From positions 20,765 to 84,764 of IMG/VR virus record IMGVR_UViG_3300002334_000124: a DNA stretch of 64,000 nucleotides. One strand, given 5' to 3'. This stretch comes from a virus. The notes beneath the pieces were generated by a model. The model saw only the letters and a program-made list of their open reading frames with translations. It was not told the DNA's origin and did not search any database. Shown here piece by piece: positions 1 through 9,900 of this stretch (the stretch's first letter is position 1; each line of letters opens with the position of its first letter). Position numbers and translations under genes: made by a program.

Positions 1-1
1 T

Positions 2-859
2 GGTGACATGACGAATCCCTTGTTCGTGCTGCACCGTCTGCTTCGTTGTGTTGATATGGAATCGGAGAGCAATTACAACGTCAATGAGTACTACCGCATA
101 GATATCACCGATGAGTGGATTCAGGATATCGGTGGCAATGTTTTGAATCTGCTTGATCCTCCGACGGCACACAAGAAGTACAAGACTGTATGGATAGGAA
201 TGGATGTTGGTCTCACTAATCATCCTTCAGAGATACTGGTGTTCGCTGAAGAGAAGGTCAAAGGTGAGGAGGACACGTGTCTTAAACTGTTAGCTCGATA
301 TCACCTGGATCGAGTGTCTGCTCCTGATCAAACGAAGATCGTATTGTGGCTGATCGACTTTTACAACACCAGGGCTTTCGCCATGGACAAGACGGGTCTC
401 GGACTGCCTATCTTTCAGGAACTCCAGGCTCAGGCTGCTGAACTAGGTATCAAGAACGTTCTCGATAAGATCAAGGGTTACAACTTCGGCGAAAAGCTGC
501 TTGTTGATTTCGACGAGACAATCGACGTGGAGGAGTTCGGTGGTGACGAGATAGAGGATCGTGCCATCTACAAGAAGGCTCTGGAGTACTCCTCAGACAA
601 GCTTCGTGAATTGGTTGACGATCATCGTCTGTTGCTTCCTGACGACGACATAGTGAAAGAATTTCAGGGGCAGACGTGGACGATCGACAAGAGTGGTATG
701 AACATGTACGGGAAGAAAACCTATTCTCGCGGTTCGTTTCACGCCTTGGATGCCGCACGTATGGCTGCTTGTGCTTGGGCACAGTACAAGATAGAAGCCC
801 TCTTGCGCGAGCATCGTAAGGTAGATAAGCAAGAGCCTGTGTACGACGTGTTCTTTTAA
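2..859 (+). CDS. Terminase large subunit, C-terminal nuclease part (5' truncated)
   Basis: The frame is open to the left edge, so only the C-terminal part of the DNA-packaging motor is present and the ATPase half lies outside. What remains looks like the RNase H-fold nuclease that cuts the genome at the start and end of packaging. Acidic residues sit in the expected order: GMDVG near nt 203, AMDKTG near nt 383 and HALDAA near nt 746. The first ATG (nt 8) is internal to the domain and is not the true start. Position directly before the portal, protease and capsid genes supports the call. Confidence is high for the family, from motif order and context. Confidence 0.85.
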   Translation, partial: GDMTNPLFVLHRLLRCVDMESESNYNVNEYYRIDITDEWIQDIGGNVLNLLDPPTAHKKYKTVWIGMDVGLTNHPSEILVFAEEKVKGEEDTCLKLLARYHLDRVSAPDQTKIVLWLIDFYNTRAFAMDKTGLGLPIFQELQAQAAELGIKNVLDKIKGYNFGEKLLVDFDETIDVEEFGGDEIEDRAIYKKALEYSSDKLRELVDDHRLLLPDDDIVKEFQGQTWTIDKSGMNMYGKKTYSRGSFHALDAARMAACAWAQYKIEALLREHRKVDKQEPVYDVFF

Positions 860-908
860 TAGGTCAAATTAGCCTTGGCGTAGCTCGAATTAGGTCTTGG
901 AGATGCCG

Positions 909-1256
909 ATGAAGATAACAACCATACCGGAGACTCCGGTGCGTTCAGCCCCTCAACCAACAACCGTGAGGACTAAGTTGACTGAGTTTGAAGATGAGAT
1001 CGACAATTATTACGATGTCATGGTCGAATTCAAGAACATGGACAGCTCTGAGATCCTTGAGTCCCTGTCGGCGTTCACTGCCAGGGCAAGTCAAATCAGA
1101 GCAAATCTGATTCGTCAAGACAACAGGTCTGTCCAGGCTTTCAGAACCAAACAGCTTGATCCTTTCATAGCCGAATGTGAGCGTCAATTCAAAGTTTGGT
1201 CCAGAGTCATTTCAGTTCGTCAGTTCGAGTGGGAATCTAGCAGAGGTCAGAGATAA
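909..1256 (+). CDS. Small helical protein between terminase and portal
   Basis: Unrecognised protein of about 115 residues, mostly charged and predicted helical. A TTG at 897 is possible, but the ATG at 909 is preceded by GGAG at 899-902 with 6-nt spacing and is preferred. The stop codon abuts the portal ATG at 1257, so the two are translationally coupled. Its place between terminase and portal suggests a packaging or portal-associated role, which is inference only. Confidence 0.7.
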   Translation: MKITTIPETPVRSAPQPTTVRTKLTEFEDEIDNYYDVMVEFKNMDSSEILESLSAFTARASQIRANLIRQDNRSVQAFRTKQLDPFIAECERQFKVWSRVISVRQFEWESSRGQR

Positions 1257-2936
1257 ATGTCAAGCGAAGAGTGGCACAATACAGACGGGTATAGCGTAAC
1301 GGTTGTTAAAGATCGAGATGTCGAAGTCTCCGATGAAGATCTTCATGCAGCTTTTGCAGGTTCGGCCGAACTTCAAACTATGACTGACTGGATCAAAAGC
1401 ATCCGCCCAGACACAGCAGCGATGGACCCTGAACGTCGGAATCGTGCGGGTCGTTCTGGTGGGATCTTCGAACGTGATCGCTACGCAACGCCTACGGGGA
1501 TATTTTCTCAATTCAAAGTGGCGAAAGACGCATCCGAGAACGACGACATAGTGTCAAATGTTCTCGAAACGACCGAGGCGTTGGTCTTCAATAAGGTGCG
1601 TGTTGAGTGTGGTGATGATGACGAAGAGAATATTTGGGACCAAATCCTTTCAGATATGGAACTGGATCTTCGTTTGCGCGAGATGTGGCGTGACCTGTTT
1701 GTGTTCAGCCAGTACTATGTGACCTCATTTTGGGAACGGCAAACATACCAGATAGAAGGTAAACGCAGGTCTCGTCGTGCTCGCAAGAAGTTTGATCTCA
1801 TTGTGCCAACTTCGTTGTCCATGTTGGACCCTATGAAGATCCTTCCCGTCGGAGACTTTCTTTTCGATAAAGAGAAACTGGTTCTTATTGCTAACGCTGG
1901 GACCGAAGCCCAAACAATTGATGATGTGGTTGCTGGCAAGAACACCACTGATTTAGTAATTCGCGAAATGGTTGTTGGTGCTTACGAACCGACCCCTACT
2001 GAAGAGTCTTTGCTTAGCGATCTAACTGGTGGTCGCGGCGTTGGTCGTAACAATCTGTTCGAGTTAGAGCCTAAACGTGTTTGGCGTCATACGTCGACGC
2101 GTCCTACGTATGAACGTTTTGCTCCTGTTCGAATGAAGTCGATCTTTGAATTGTTAGATCTCAAACATCAGTTACGTCAGATGGATCGCGCTCATCTTTT
2201 AGGCGCAACTAACTTCATAGTCTTGGTTCGAAAGGGGTCGGACAAAAAGCCTGCAACTACGGGTGAACTGGCCAGCCTTTCTGCTTCTGTTCGAACAGTA
2301 GCACGTACTCCGCTGATCGTTGGTGATCATCGTTTGACCGTCGATATCGTTACTCCGAAGATGGATGCCGTGTTGGATCCCAAGCGTTACAACAACATCG
2401 ACAGTCGAATTACTGCTCGTCTGTATCAGATCTTTCACTTGGGTGGATTTTCAGCAGGCGCCAGTGGTGACGACAGTCTCAAATTAGCCAGGGTGATCGC
2501 TCGGGGTCTAGAGTCACGTCGTACGGCCATAGCTCGTAACCTTGAGAAGAATCTCATCTTGCCTATATGGCGTGAGAACAAGTCGTTGACTCGTCGACCT
2601 AAGTTGGTCTTCACCCCTCGTCAAGTGGCTCTCGATTTCGATCCCAACTTTGTGAATCTGATGCGCGACCTCTTCTTGCATGGAGATATCAGCCGAGAGA
2701 CCATGTTGGGGGTTGTGGACATAGAACAAGAAGATGAAGCTCATCGCCGAGAAGTTGAGAAGGATGTGTACGACAAGTTGTTTCCTGAACGTGAAACGAA
2801 CAAGGGTCAGAAGGGTCGCGTCCAGGGAGGTAATCGTGGTGGGGGTGGAGAAAATCCTGATTCTAGAGTTCCGAATCCTGGGGATCGACGTCCTGATTCC
2901 GACATTCCGGAGGACGAGCTTAGGGACCGCACCTGA
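1257..2936 (+). CDS. Portal protein
   Basis: A 559-residue protein in the size range of siphovirus portals, the dodecameric ring through which DNA enters the head and to which the neck attaches. It lies between the terminase and the prohead protease/scaffold/capsid genes, the conserved portal position. The N-terminal third is acidic, the core is mixed alpha/beta, and the C-terminus is a low-complexity Gly/Asn/Arg/Pro tail, as in many actinophage portals. No enzymatic motif is expected or seen. The call rests on length, composition and order and not on a diagnostic motif. Confidence 0.8.
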   Translation: MSSEEWHNTDGYSVTVVKDRDVEVSDEDLHAAFAGSAELQTMTDWIKSIRPDTAAMDPERRNRAGRSGGIFERDRYATPTGIFSQFKVAKDASENDDIVSNVLETTEALVFNKVRVECGDDDEENIWDQILSDMELDLRLREMWRDLFVFSQYYVTSFWERQTYQIEGKRRSRRARKKFDLIVPTSLSMLDPMKILPVGDFLFDKEKLVLIANAGTEAQTIDDVVAGKNTTDLVIREMVVGAYEPTPTEESLLSDLTGGRGVGRNNLFELEPKRVWRHTSTRPTYERFAPVRMKSIFELLDLKHQLRQMDRAHLLGATNFIVLVRKGSDKKPATTGELASLSASVRTVARTPLIVGDHRLTVDIVTPKMDAVLDPKRYNNIDSRITARLYQIFHLGGFSAGASGDDSLKLARVIARGLESRRTAIARNLEKNLILPIWRENKSLTRRPKLVFTPRQVALDFDPNFVNLMRDLFLHGDISRETMLGVVDIEQEDEAHRREVEKDVYDKLFPERETNKGQKGRVQGGNRGGGGENPDSRVPNPGDRRPDSDIPEDELRDRT

Positions 2937-2967
2937 ATAAGAGCTGCGCTTTGACCGAAAGAACATC

Positions 2968-3747
2968 ATGACCGCGATAACCTCAACTCCAACGCACATC
3001 ATGATGACTGATGCTTGCACTTTGCTTCCACAAGACCGTGACATTGCCGGGCATTGGGCGCAGGATTTGGTATCTGGCAATCCTGCGTTTCGGTATATTG
3101 TTGGGAAGTACATTGAAGCAGACAATCCGAACCGCAACATGCAGCAGTGGGTGTTGGCCGATCTTCCGGAAGCTCAGGGAAGCATCAAGAACTCCCCATT
3201 GAATGTGCTCCATCGTCAACAGCACATAGTTGGTTCTTTCTTGGGAAGTGAGTTGCTCTATCCCAAGGGTGGCGATTCCGCGGACGAAATCAATCCTTTC
3301 ATTGAGGCTCTATCTGCATTCTGGGCTGCCTGTTTTCCTGATGAGATGAAAGTCGTCGAGAAGGCTCACAATCAGGGCAGTCTTTTCTACTCGATGGAGT
3401 GCATCGGTGAGAGCATGACTTTCATCCGCCCTGATGGCACCCGCTCAAAAGAGATGCCCTACGTTGGCGCGCATAGCGACAAGTACGGCGAAGACGGAGC
3501 AAACCCGGAGAACATTCGGCAGATCAACAAGCCTCTGTTTCTTGGTGGTGCCCTCATATTCCCACCTAAACGACCTGGGTGGAAAGATGCCAAGATCTAC
3601 CAGGTGGCGGACCTAGTTGAAGCTAATCAACAGGAAGCAGAAGACCTGTACATCACGTTCGAAGCGGGTTCCCCACACCTTGATTCGGACGTTTGGGAGT
3701 CGATGATGCTTGAGGTGTTGACTTCAGCTAAGGGCATTGAAGGTTAA
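2968..3747 (+). CDS. Capsid maturation (prohead) protease
   Basis: A 259-residue protein between portal and scaffold, where the HK97-type prohead serine protease is expected. Candidate catalytic residues are His in NVLHRQQHIVGSF (about residues 79-91) and the Ser-x-Glu of LFYSMECIGE (about 139-148), resembling the His...Ser...Glu pattern of S78-like prohead proteases. It would cleave the scaffold and trim the capsid protein during head maturation. The ATG at 2968 has only a weak ribosome-binding site. The assignment combines motif resemblance and gene order. Confidence 0.7.
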   Translation: MTAITSTPTHIMMTDACTLLPQDRDIAGHWAQDLVSGNPAFRYIVGKYIEADNPNRNMQQWVLADLPEAQGSIKNSPLNVLHRQQHIVGSFLGSELLYPKGGDSADEINPFIEALSAFWAACFPDEMKVVEKAHNQGSLFYSMECIGESMTFIRPDGTRSKEMPYVGAHSDKYGEDGANPENIRQINKPLFLGGALIFPPKRPGWKDAKIYQVADLVEANQQEAEDLYITFEAGSPHLDSDVWESMMLEVLTSAKGIEG

Positions 3748-3786
3748 ATACTACAATACATCGAAACACTGCCGAAGATTACAAGC

Positions 3787-4539
3787 ATGAGTTCCATTAC
3801 AGCAGATGTTAAGAAGAAGCACGACCTTCTTCTGGAACACAAGCCGTCCGATGCGTCACATGATGCTTCGACTTGTCCAGTGTGTGAGTTGGGAGACGGA
3901 CCCCTTTCTCTTGCACACGATGACTCTCCACAAGGAGGTGCAGTACAAATGAGCGAATATACAGAAGAGCAGGTTCAGGCCCGTGTAGCCGAAGCGATCG
4001 CACCAATTCAAGCAAAGTTGGATGAAGTCGTTGCGTCTCAGGACCAAGCCTCAAACGACGCTCGTATCGCAGAGCTGGTCGAAGCCCATGAAGCGGCAGT
4101 AGCCGAACTTCAGGCCGAGGTCGATGCTGCTACCGCTGCTGCTGGATCTGCATCGAAGGCGTACGAGGATCTCGTTGCCTACCTTACAGAAGAGCAGGAG
4201 AAGGCAGACGCAAGCGCTGCGTTCGAAGTTCGGAAGACTGAGGTTGCTGAGGTTATCGGCGATCGATTCTCTGATGAATACGTCGAAGCAAATGTTAGTC
4301 GCTGGGCTTCTCTTGAAGCCGAAGCGTTCGAAGCCCTTATTGCCGACTGGGAAGCAGCATCAGTTGCATCCAAGGCAGCAGCAAAGGCAAAGTCAGCCAC
4401 TTCAGCGTCCGCCCCAGTTACTGCCATGACGGCAGGAGCTGCGTCGAACGATGACGAGGCTCAAGATGTTGCTTCAATCCGCAAGGGATTGCAACTTAAC
4501 CGCCAGGCAGTACGTGCTGTCGGCGCTCGCACATACTAG
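3787..4539 (+). CDS. Scaffolding protein with a possible internal start
   Basis: A 250-residue, Ala/Glu-rich coiled-coil protein directly before the capsid genes, the typical scaffold composition and position. It would direct head assembly and be removed by the protease upstream. The first about 54 residues differ in character and contain a Cys-x2-Cys...His segment (CPVCELGDGPLSLAH). An ATG at 3949 has a strong AAGGAGGT at 3932-3939, whereas the 3787 ATG has no clear Shine-Dalgarno. A short form of about 196 residues (pure coiled coil) may therefore be the main product, with the long form as a minor variant. Confidence 0.7.
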   Translation: MSSITADVKKKHDLLLEHKPSDASHDASTCPVCELGDGPLSLAHDDSPQGGAVQMSEYTEEQVQARVAEAIAPIQAKLDEVVASQDQASNDARIAELVEAHEAAVAELQAEVDAATAAAGSASKAYEDLVAYLTEEQEKADASAAFEVRKTEVAEVIGDRFSDEYVEANVSRWASLEAEAFEALIADWEAASVASKAAAKAKSATSASAPVTAMTAGAASNDDEAQDVASIRKGLQLNRQAVRAVGARTY

Positions 4540-4551
4540 GAGGTATGACAC

Positions 4552-5127
4552 GTGAGTAACTATGGACGCAATTTCGTCCTCACTGTGCCACCTCATGGTC
4601 GCGATCGGAAGGGCCGTTTCTATAACGCACAAGGCGCAGCGATTCCGATCGGTGTTCCAGTTGTAGCAACTGACGGAACGCCAAACGCGTTGGGCCTAGA
4701 GCCTGTCACGTTGGCGACTCTGCCTCAGGCTCCTCCTCTCGCAGGTCGTGGTGGTATCGCAGTCTACGAGTACGGTCCCAACGCATTCGAGGGTACCGAT
4801 CCGGCCTTAACGGTCGGTAGTGATTTGGACACTGTTCCAGATACTAACGCAGTTCAGGTTGTTAGTGGGGCCTATATCAAGGTTCTTCTCATCAACACTG
4901 CAGCATCATCTCTCTTCCTCAACACACGGACTTACACAGGCCGCGTGATGGTAGCAGGGTTGAATGGTGCAACTAGCTCGATTGCAGTAGGGGATTACCT
5001 TACTCCGGGCTCAGGAAACGACACCGACGGATACTGGAATGAAACCACAACTGCTTCTGAAGCATGGATGGTTGTCACGAAGGTAGACGCTGATCGAGAT
5101 GAGCTTGAAGCTCAGCTCACTTTCTAA
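4552..5127 (+). CDS. Head decoration/stabilisation candidate
   Basis: A 191-residue, beta-rich, Gly/Thr/Ala-rich protein between the scaffold and the major capsid protein, where decoration proteins are often found. It starts with GTG at 4552 behind TAGGAGGT at 4537-4544, a strong ribosome-binding site suggesting abundant synthesis. Its end comes 16 nt before the capsid ATG. I recognise no diagnostic motif, so the role follows from position and composition. Confidence 0.55.
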   Translation: MSNYGRNFVLTVPPHGRDRKGRFYNAQGAAIPIGVPVVATDGTPNALGLEPVTLATLPQAPPLAGRGGIAVYEYGPNAFEGTDPALTVGSDLDTVPDTNAVQVVSGAYIKVLLINTAASSLFLNTRTYTGRVMVAGLNGATSSIAVGDYLTPGSGNDTDGYWNETTTASEAWMVVTKVDADRDELEAQLTF

Positions 5128-5143
5128 GGAGGAGGTGAACAAA

Positions 5144-6100
5144 ATGGGAACATCCACATACATCGATAACCTCGGTCGCAACAGCGAAGAGCGTGCAAAG
5201 ATTCAGGCAGAGATCGCAATGGTCAACGCCGATGCAGAAGAGAACTGGGACGATCCTGCATGGCGTAAGACCATGGCTCAGGAAATGTCAGAGACAATTC
5301 TGCAAGGATTCGAGCACGAAAACCTCCTCCAGATTATGAGCCAGGTTGAGAATGCACCGTTCAACGGTCGGATTCTGATTAAGGAAGTCCGTGGTCTCCG
5401 CGCTCATTGGGTTGCGCGTGGCGGTTACATCGAAGTTAGCACGTTGCGTTCAAACGTAATGGAGCTTCCTCGGGACACCATCGGATTCCACGTGATGGAC
5501 TTCGAAGACAAGATTCGGACTAACTTCGCTGAGACTCAGAGTGACTTGATTACTCTTGGTCAGGAGCGAATGGATGCTGAGGTAAACCTCCGGGTTCTAG
5601 CTCTCTTCCAGTCTGCAATCGGTACTGGTTCTGACTTCTACGTCAGCGGCGCAGGTCTTAGCCTGTCTGCATTGAACACAGCACTTCGTGAGGTTCGTGA
5701 CGAAAGCAAGGTCAACGAAGTTGTCATTGTTGGTCGGTCGACTATGACCGATCAGATTATGGACAACCTCCTCGGCGGCTCTTTCAATGGTTCTGGCTTC
5801 CTGCCAGAAACTAACGAACAGCTTGTCAAGCGTGGTGTCTTGGGCGTTTATCGTAACGCTAGGATCCTCACTCTTGTCAACCACAAGGATGACGCTGACA
5901 TCAGCTTCTTCCCTGCAAACGAACTTTATGTCGTCGCTCGCGATGCCAGCAAGTTTGCTTTCTGGGGCGGTCTGATGTTCAAGGAGTACAGCGAACTCGA
6001 CGCTTGGTACTGGCACTACATTGCCCGCCGTGATTTCGGTGGCGTAGTTCATCGTCCTGAGCGTATGCGCCGGATGGTCGACACTAGCATCTCAGCTTAG
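5144..6100 (+). CDS. Major capsid protein
   Basis: A 318-residue protein with the HK97-fold character: a charged helical N-terminus, an alpha/beta core, and a C-terminal domain with YWHYIARRDFGG near residues 285-296. The ATG at 5144 follows AAGGAGGAGGT, the strongest ribosome-binding site in the region; an upstream ATG at 5099 lies inside the preceding gene and is rejected. A stable terminator hairpin follows at 6127, as expected after a highly expressed capsid gene. Family assignment comes from length, order and expression signals. Confidence 0.85.
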   Translation: MGTSTYIDNLGRNSEERAKIQAEIAMVNADAEENWDDPAWRKTMAQEMSETILQGFEHENLLQIMSQVENAPFNGRILIKEVRGLRAHWVARGGYIEVSTLRSNVMELPRDTIGFHVMDFEDKIRTNFAETQSDLITLGQERMDAEVNLRVLALFQSAIGTGSDFYVSGAGLSLSALNTALREVRDESKVNEVVIVGRSTMTDQIMDNLLGGSFNGSGFLPETNEQLVKRGVLGVYRNARILTLVNHKDDADISFFPANELYVVARDASKFAFWGGLMFKEYSELDAWYWHYIARRDFGGVVHRPERMRRMVDTSISA

Positions 6101-6126
6101 TCGATTGATCTAGCGAAATAGCGCTA

Positions 6127-6158
6127 AAAGGGCCCTCGGTTTCGACCGGGGGTTCTTT
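6127..6158 (+). terminator. Intrinsic terminator after the capsid gene
   Basis: A 14-bp stem (including G-U pairs) closed by a TTCG tetraloop and ending in TTCTTT lies 26 nt after the capsid stop codon. Confidence 0.85.
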
Positions 6159-6257
6159 CGTCGTGCCCCGAACTTTATTCGAATTGCCATGTATTGTCTG
6201 GTTAAGCAAGCTACAGTACTGTTTGCATGCAATCTACGTAGATCAGGAGAGAGCAGT

Positions 6258-6818
6258 ATGGCAAGCCAATCGAAAGAACAGTGGAAGAATGTGAGCCGTG
6301 GCATCGCATTGGTTAACGTGTACGACTCCACCGGGAATCGCGTCGACCAGGAAATAGTCCGCTCCGGTCGCACTGTTGTCTTGTCACCCGAAGAGCGACG
6401 TCTTCTCAACCAGGATCGCACAGCTAGTGATTCTTTGGATATTTTCTCTAATGGGGTTTTGAGGCCTCTGTCTTTGGCAGACGACAGCGAAGACCTTTCT
6501 GAGAATCCAAATCACATGACCGAGGGTGACATGCGAGACATTTTCAGCCTCCGTAACCATCTCAAATTTAAGTCTGCTCTGTCTGAAATAGAGTCGGTAC
6601 CCGTCCTGCAGCGGCTTTTGTTTCTTGTGGATAACGACGACGACGAGGGTGATGAGAGTCTAAACCCGACAGTGAAGCAACGTGAGAGCATCGTCACTCG
6701 TCTTGACAAACTTCAGGTTCGTGCTGTGGATGTAGTCGAGGTCACCAATGTTGGCCATGTGAGTGGGAGCTTCGGCGAAGACGAACGCAGTCAGGTGCAA
6801 CCTTTCCGCTCCGAATAG
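6258..6818 (+). CDS. Conserved-position protein after the capsid gene, function unknown
   Basis: A 186-residue acidic protein, flanked by terminators on both sides and so probably its own transcription unit. The ATG at 6258 follows AGGAGA at 6245-6250; the longer reading from 6189 would run through the leader and is rejected. A TTGTCT...TACTGT pair with a 17-nt gap upstream (about 6197-6226) could be its promoter. The stretch NDDDEGDES near residue 125 is strongly acidic. No motif is recognised. A head or neck role is only suggested by position. Confidence 0.65.
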   Translation: MASQSKEQWKNVSRGIALVNVYDSTGNRVDQEIVRSGRTVVLSPEERRLLNQDRTASDSLDIFSNGVLRPLSLADDSEDLSENPNHMTEGDMRDIFSLRNHLKFKSALSEIESVPVLQRLLFLVDNDDDEGDESLNPTVKQRESIVTRLDKLQVRAVDVVEVTNVGHVSGSFGEDERSQVQPFRSE

Positions 6819-6867
6819 GACGCTGACAGTAATAGATCAAATACCTGTGCGGTAGTTGACGAAGGAC

Positions 6868-6890
6868 GCCCCTCAAAGAGGGGCTCTTTC
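6868..6890 (+). terminator. Intrinsic terminator
   Basis: Perfect 7-bp stem GCCCCTC/GAGGGGC with an AAA loop followed by TCTTTC, between the 6258 gene and the large fibre gene. Confidence 0.8.
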
Positions 6891-6907
6891 GCGTCGATAA
6901 GAGGTAG

Positions 6908-9900
6908 ATGAATACTGATATTCCACCAGTACTTAAAGAGATCACTATCTACGAAGCGGCCACTTACTTTAAGGAGTTTGCTGTCGTTGACGTCGACGGC
7001 GCCGTCGTAGACATTTCAGGCTGGACAGGTGAAGCTCTTGCCGTCACTGCTATAGGTGGAGTCCTTCAGGGTACTTTCGAAGTCCACATCGTTGATGGAT
7101 CAGCTGGCACCTTCTCTTTGTACATGAGCGAGTCACAGACAGCTAACATGTCTGTGGGTGTTTACGACGTCATCTTGACCAGCGATGAAGCTACACCTGG
7201 TTTGTACGCTGTCAGGCACGGTCCTCTTGATTTCGTGAGAGAGGCATCCTATAGCAGCGTTGTTGAGGGTGTCCCTCTCCCCGACGTGGAGAGCCTCAAC
7301 GATCTCACAGACGTAGTACTCGTCACTCCTCTTAGCGGGCAGGTGTTGTCGTACAATGGCACCACGTGGGTCAATTCTGCAGCCTCAGGCTTGGGTGACA
7401 TGCTGGCGTCCACTTACGACCCAGCGACAATTGCGGAGCAACTGGTTGGTCTCACGGCGACTCAGACGTTAACCAACAAGACGCTGACTGCGCCTGTCAT
7501 CTCCGGGAACCTGACTACTGACGGTCTGATTGACGGCGTCGATGTCGCTACAGATGTGGCAGCCAACACCGCGAAGGTGACTTACCCTTCAGCTGATAGC
7601 ACCAAGCTAGCTGGCATCGAAACAGCCGCCGACGTGACGGACGAAACTAATGTGGCAGCGACGGCATCAGTCATAGCTAATACCGCGAAAGTCACGAATG
7701 CCAATCACACAGGTGAAGTTACTGGTAGTACCGCTCTGACGGTTGACAAGACGGTTATCTCGGGACAGACTTTGGTCACGGCTGTAGGAGCTGACCATGT
7801 ACTCATCGGCGACGCATCTAATGCAGACAATCTGAAGAGGGCACTTGTTTCTGATTTGACTGGTGGTGGTATCGCCAACATTGTCGAGGACGCAACGCCT
7901 CAGCTTGGCGGCAACTTGGATGTCAACGGCTTCACTGTGGACGGCCGCGATCCATCAGTCGACGGAACCAAGCTCGACGCCATTGAAGACAACGCAACAA
8001 TAGACCAGACGAATGCTGAGATTCGTACCGCCGTAGAGGCGGCTACAGACAGCAATGTTTTCACCGATAACGACCACACGAAACTGAACGCGATTGAAGC
8101 GCTAGCTGATGTAACTGATGTCGCAAACGTCGGAACAGCTGGTGCGCCGATAATTTCAGCTGGCGCTGGTGCGCCCTCGTCCACACCCACTAAAGTCGGC
8201 GACGTATACGTTGATACGACTGGTGACAACGTATATGCGGCAGCTGGTACTGCGTCCTCAGCCGATTGGAAGCAAGCCACTGGAGCGGGCGGTGGAGACT
8301 TGCTCGCTGCAAACAACCTGTCCGACGTTGCTAGCGCTCCGACGTCACGGACCAACCTAGGTTTGGCAATCGGATCTGACGTACAAGCTCACGACGCCGT
8401 GCTTGACGCTACGACAGCGTCGTTCCTTATCGCTGACGAGACCAAGCTAGATGCCATCGAAGCTCTGGCGGACGTCACGGATACAACCAACGTCACTGCT
8501 GCTGGCGCACTGATGGATTCAGAAGTTGATGCTGACATAAAGACTCTGGCATTGCCAGCCAACACAACAATTACCGCTGCTGCTGCCACCGTTCTGGACG
8601 ATGCCACTACGGGGGCCATGCTGACTACCTTGGGTGGTGCCACAGCAGCTCAGGGCACTACGGCCGATTCGGCGATGCAGGACCTGGTTGATGACGTCAC
8701 TCCGCAATTGGGTGGCGCTCTAGATGTCAGCGGACAGTCCATTGTGTCTGTGTCGGCTGGTGACATACCACTAACGCCCGACACTACTGGCAATGTAATC
8801 ATCGACGGAGTCAAGCATCCACAAGCGGACGGATCAGCAAATCAGTTGATGAAGACTGATGGCGCAGCACAGCTTGCGTTTGCTGACGTCAACAGTCTTC
8901 CGGTTTCCCGTATCTCCGGTAGCACATACAGCACGATTCAGCACCTCCAAGACATTTTCCATTCTGTAGGTCTTACTTCAGGTGGTGTGATCACCGACGA
9001 CGGCGACGGGACCATTACTGTAGCTACTGGTACTGGAGTAATCAGGGCGACTAACTCAGCTGTAGCGGAAATCCTCTTCTTTGACTGGGCAGCCGAGTCG
9101 GGTGTGGCTGTCGCTGTAACTGATAATGCGATGAACTACGTTTACGCCGAGTACAACTCGGGGTCTCCACAGGCTGTAGCTACGATCTCAAAGCGCACCG
9201 ATTTGATGACCAACGTTCTTCTCGGTACTGTTTACCGAGAGGGCACCGACCTTCATATCACTCTGTCTACAGCTCCTGGGGTAGGCAACCATGCCGCTCA
9301 GATGGTACAGAGAATGCACGAGACGTTGCCATTCGCTCGGGCCTCTGGTGGTGTGCTATCTGAAATTGGCACCCGCAACATTGCGATTTCTGCCGGGTCT
9401 TGGTGGGATGGATTAACGAACTTTGCAACCAGCGCTCTAGACACGAGTGTTGCCGGAACATTCAGATATTTCTACTCTGATGGCTCTGGCGGGTTCACTG
9501 AGATCACTGCTCAAACGCAGATCAACAACACTCAGTATGATGATGGCTCAGGCAGCTTGGCTACGCTTTCAAATAACAGGTATGGGGCTCACTGGGTCTA
9601 CGTTTCACAGAATGATGCCTATCTGGTAGTGTTCGGAACCGTTGATGGGACGCTGTCTGTTGCCGAAGATGCCCCTGAACCTTCGTCATTGCCTCCATTC
9701 TTTGCAGAAACACATGCTCGTCTCATTGGCAAGATTATCATCCTGAAATCAGCGTCAACGTTCCACTCTACACAGTCGGCGTTTGACCTAACATTCAGCC
9801 TACAGACAGCCTCAGATCATGGGGGCCTTGTCGGGCTCGGTGATGATGATCATTCACAATACATTCTGGTTGATGGTACTCGTGCACTAACAGGCGACCT

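Noticed and set aside
2514-3140. 208-codon minus-strand ORF across the portal end
   Set aside because: It is antisense to the portal and protease genes, has no ribosome-binding site and no protein-like features.
5099-5143. Longer start for the major capsid protein
   Set aside because: It lies inside the upstream gene, and the 5144 ATG has an ideal ribosome-binding site.
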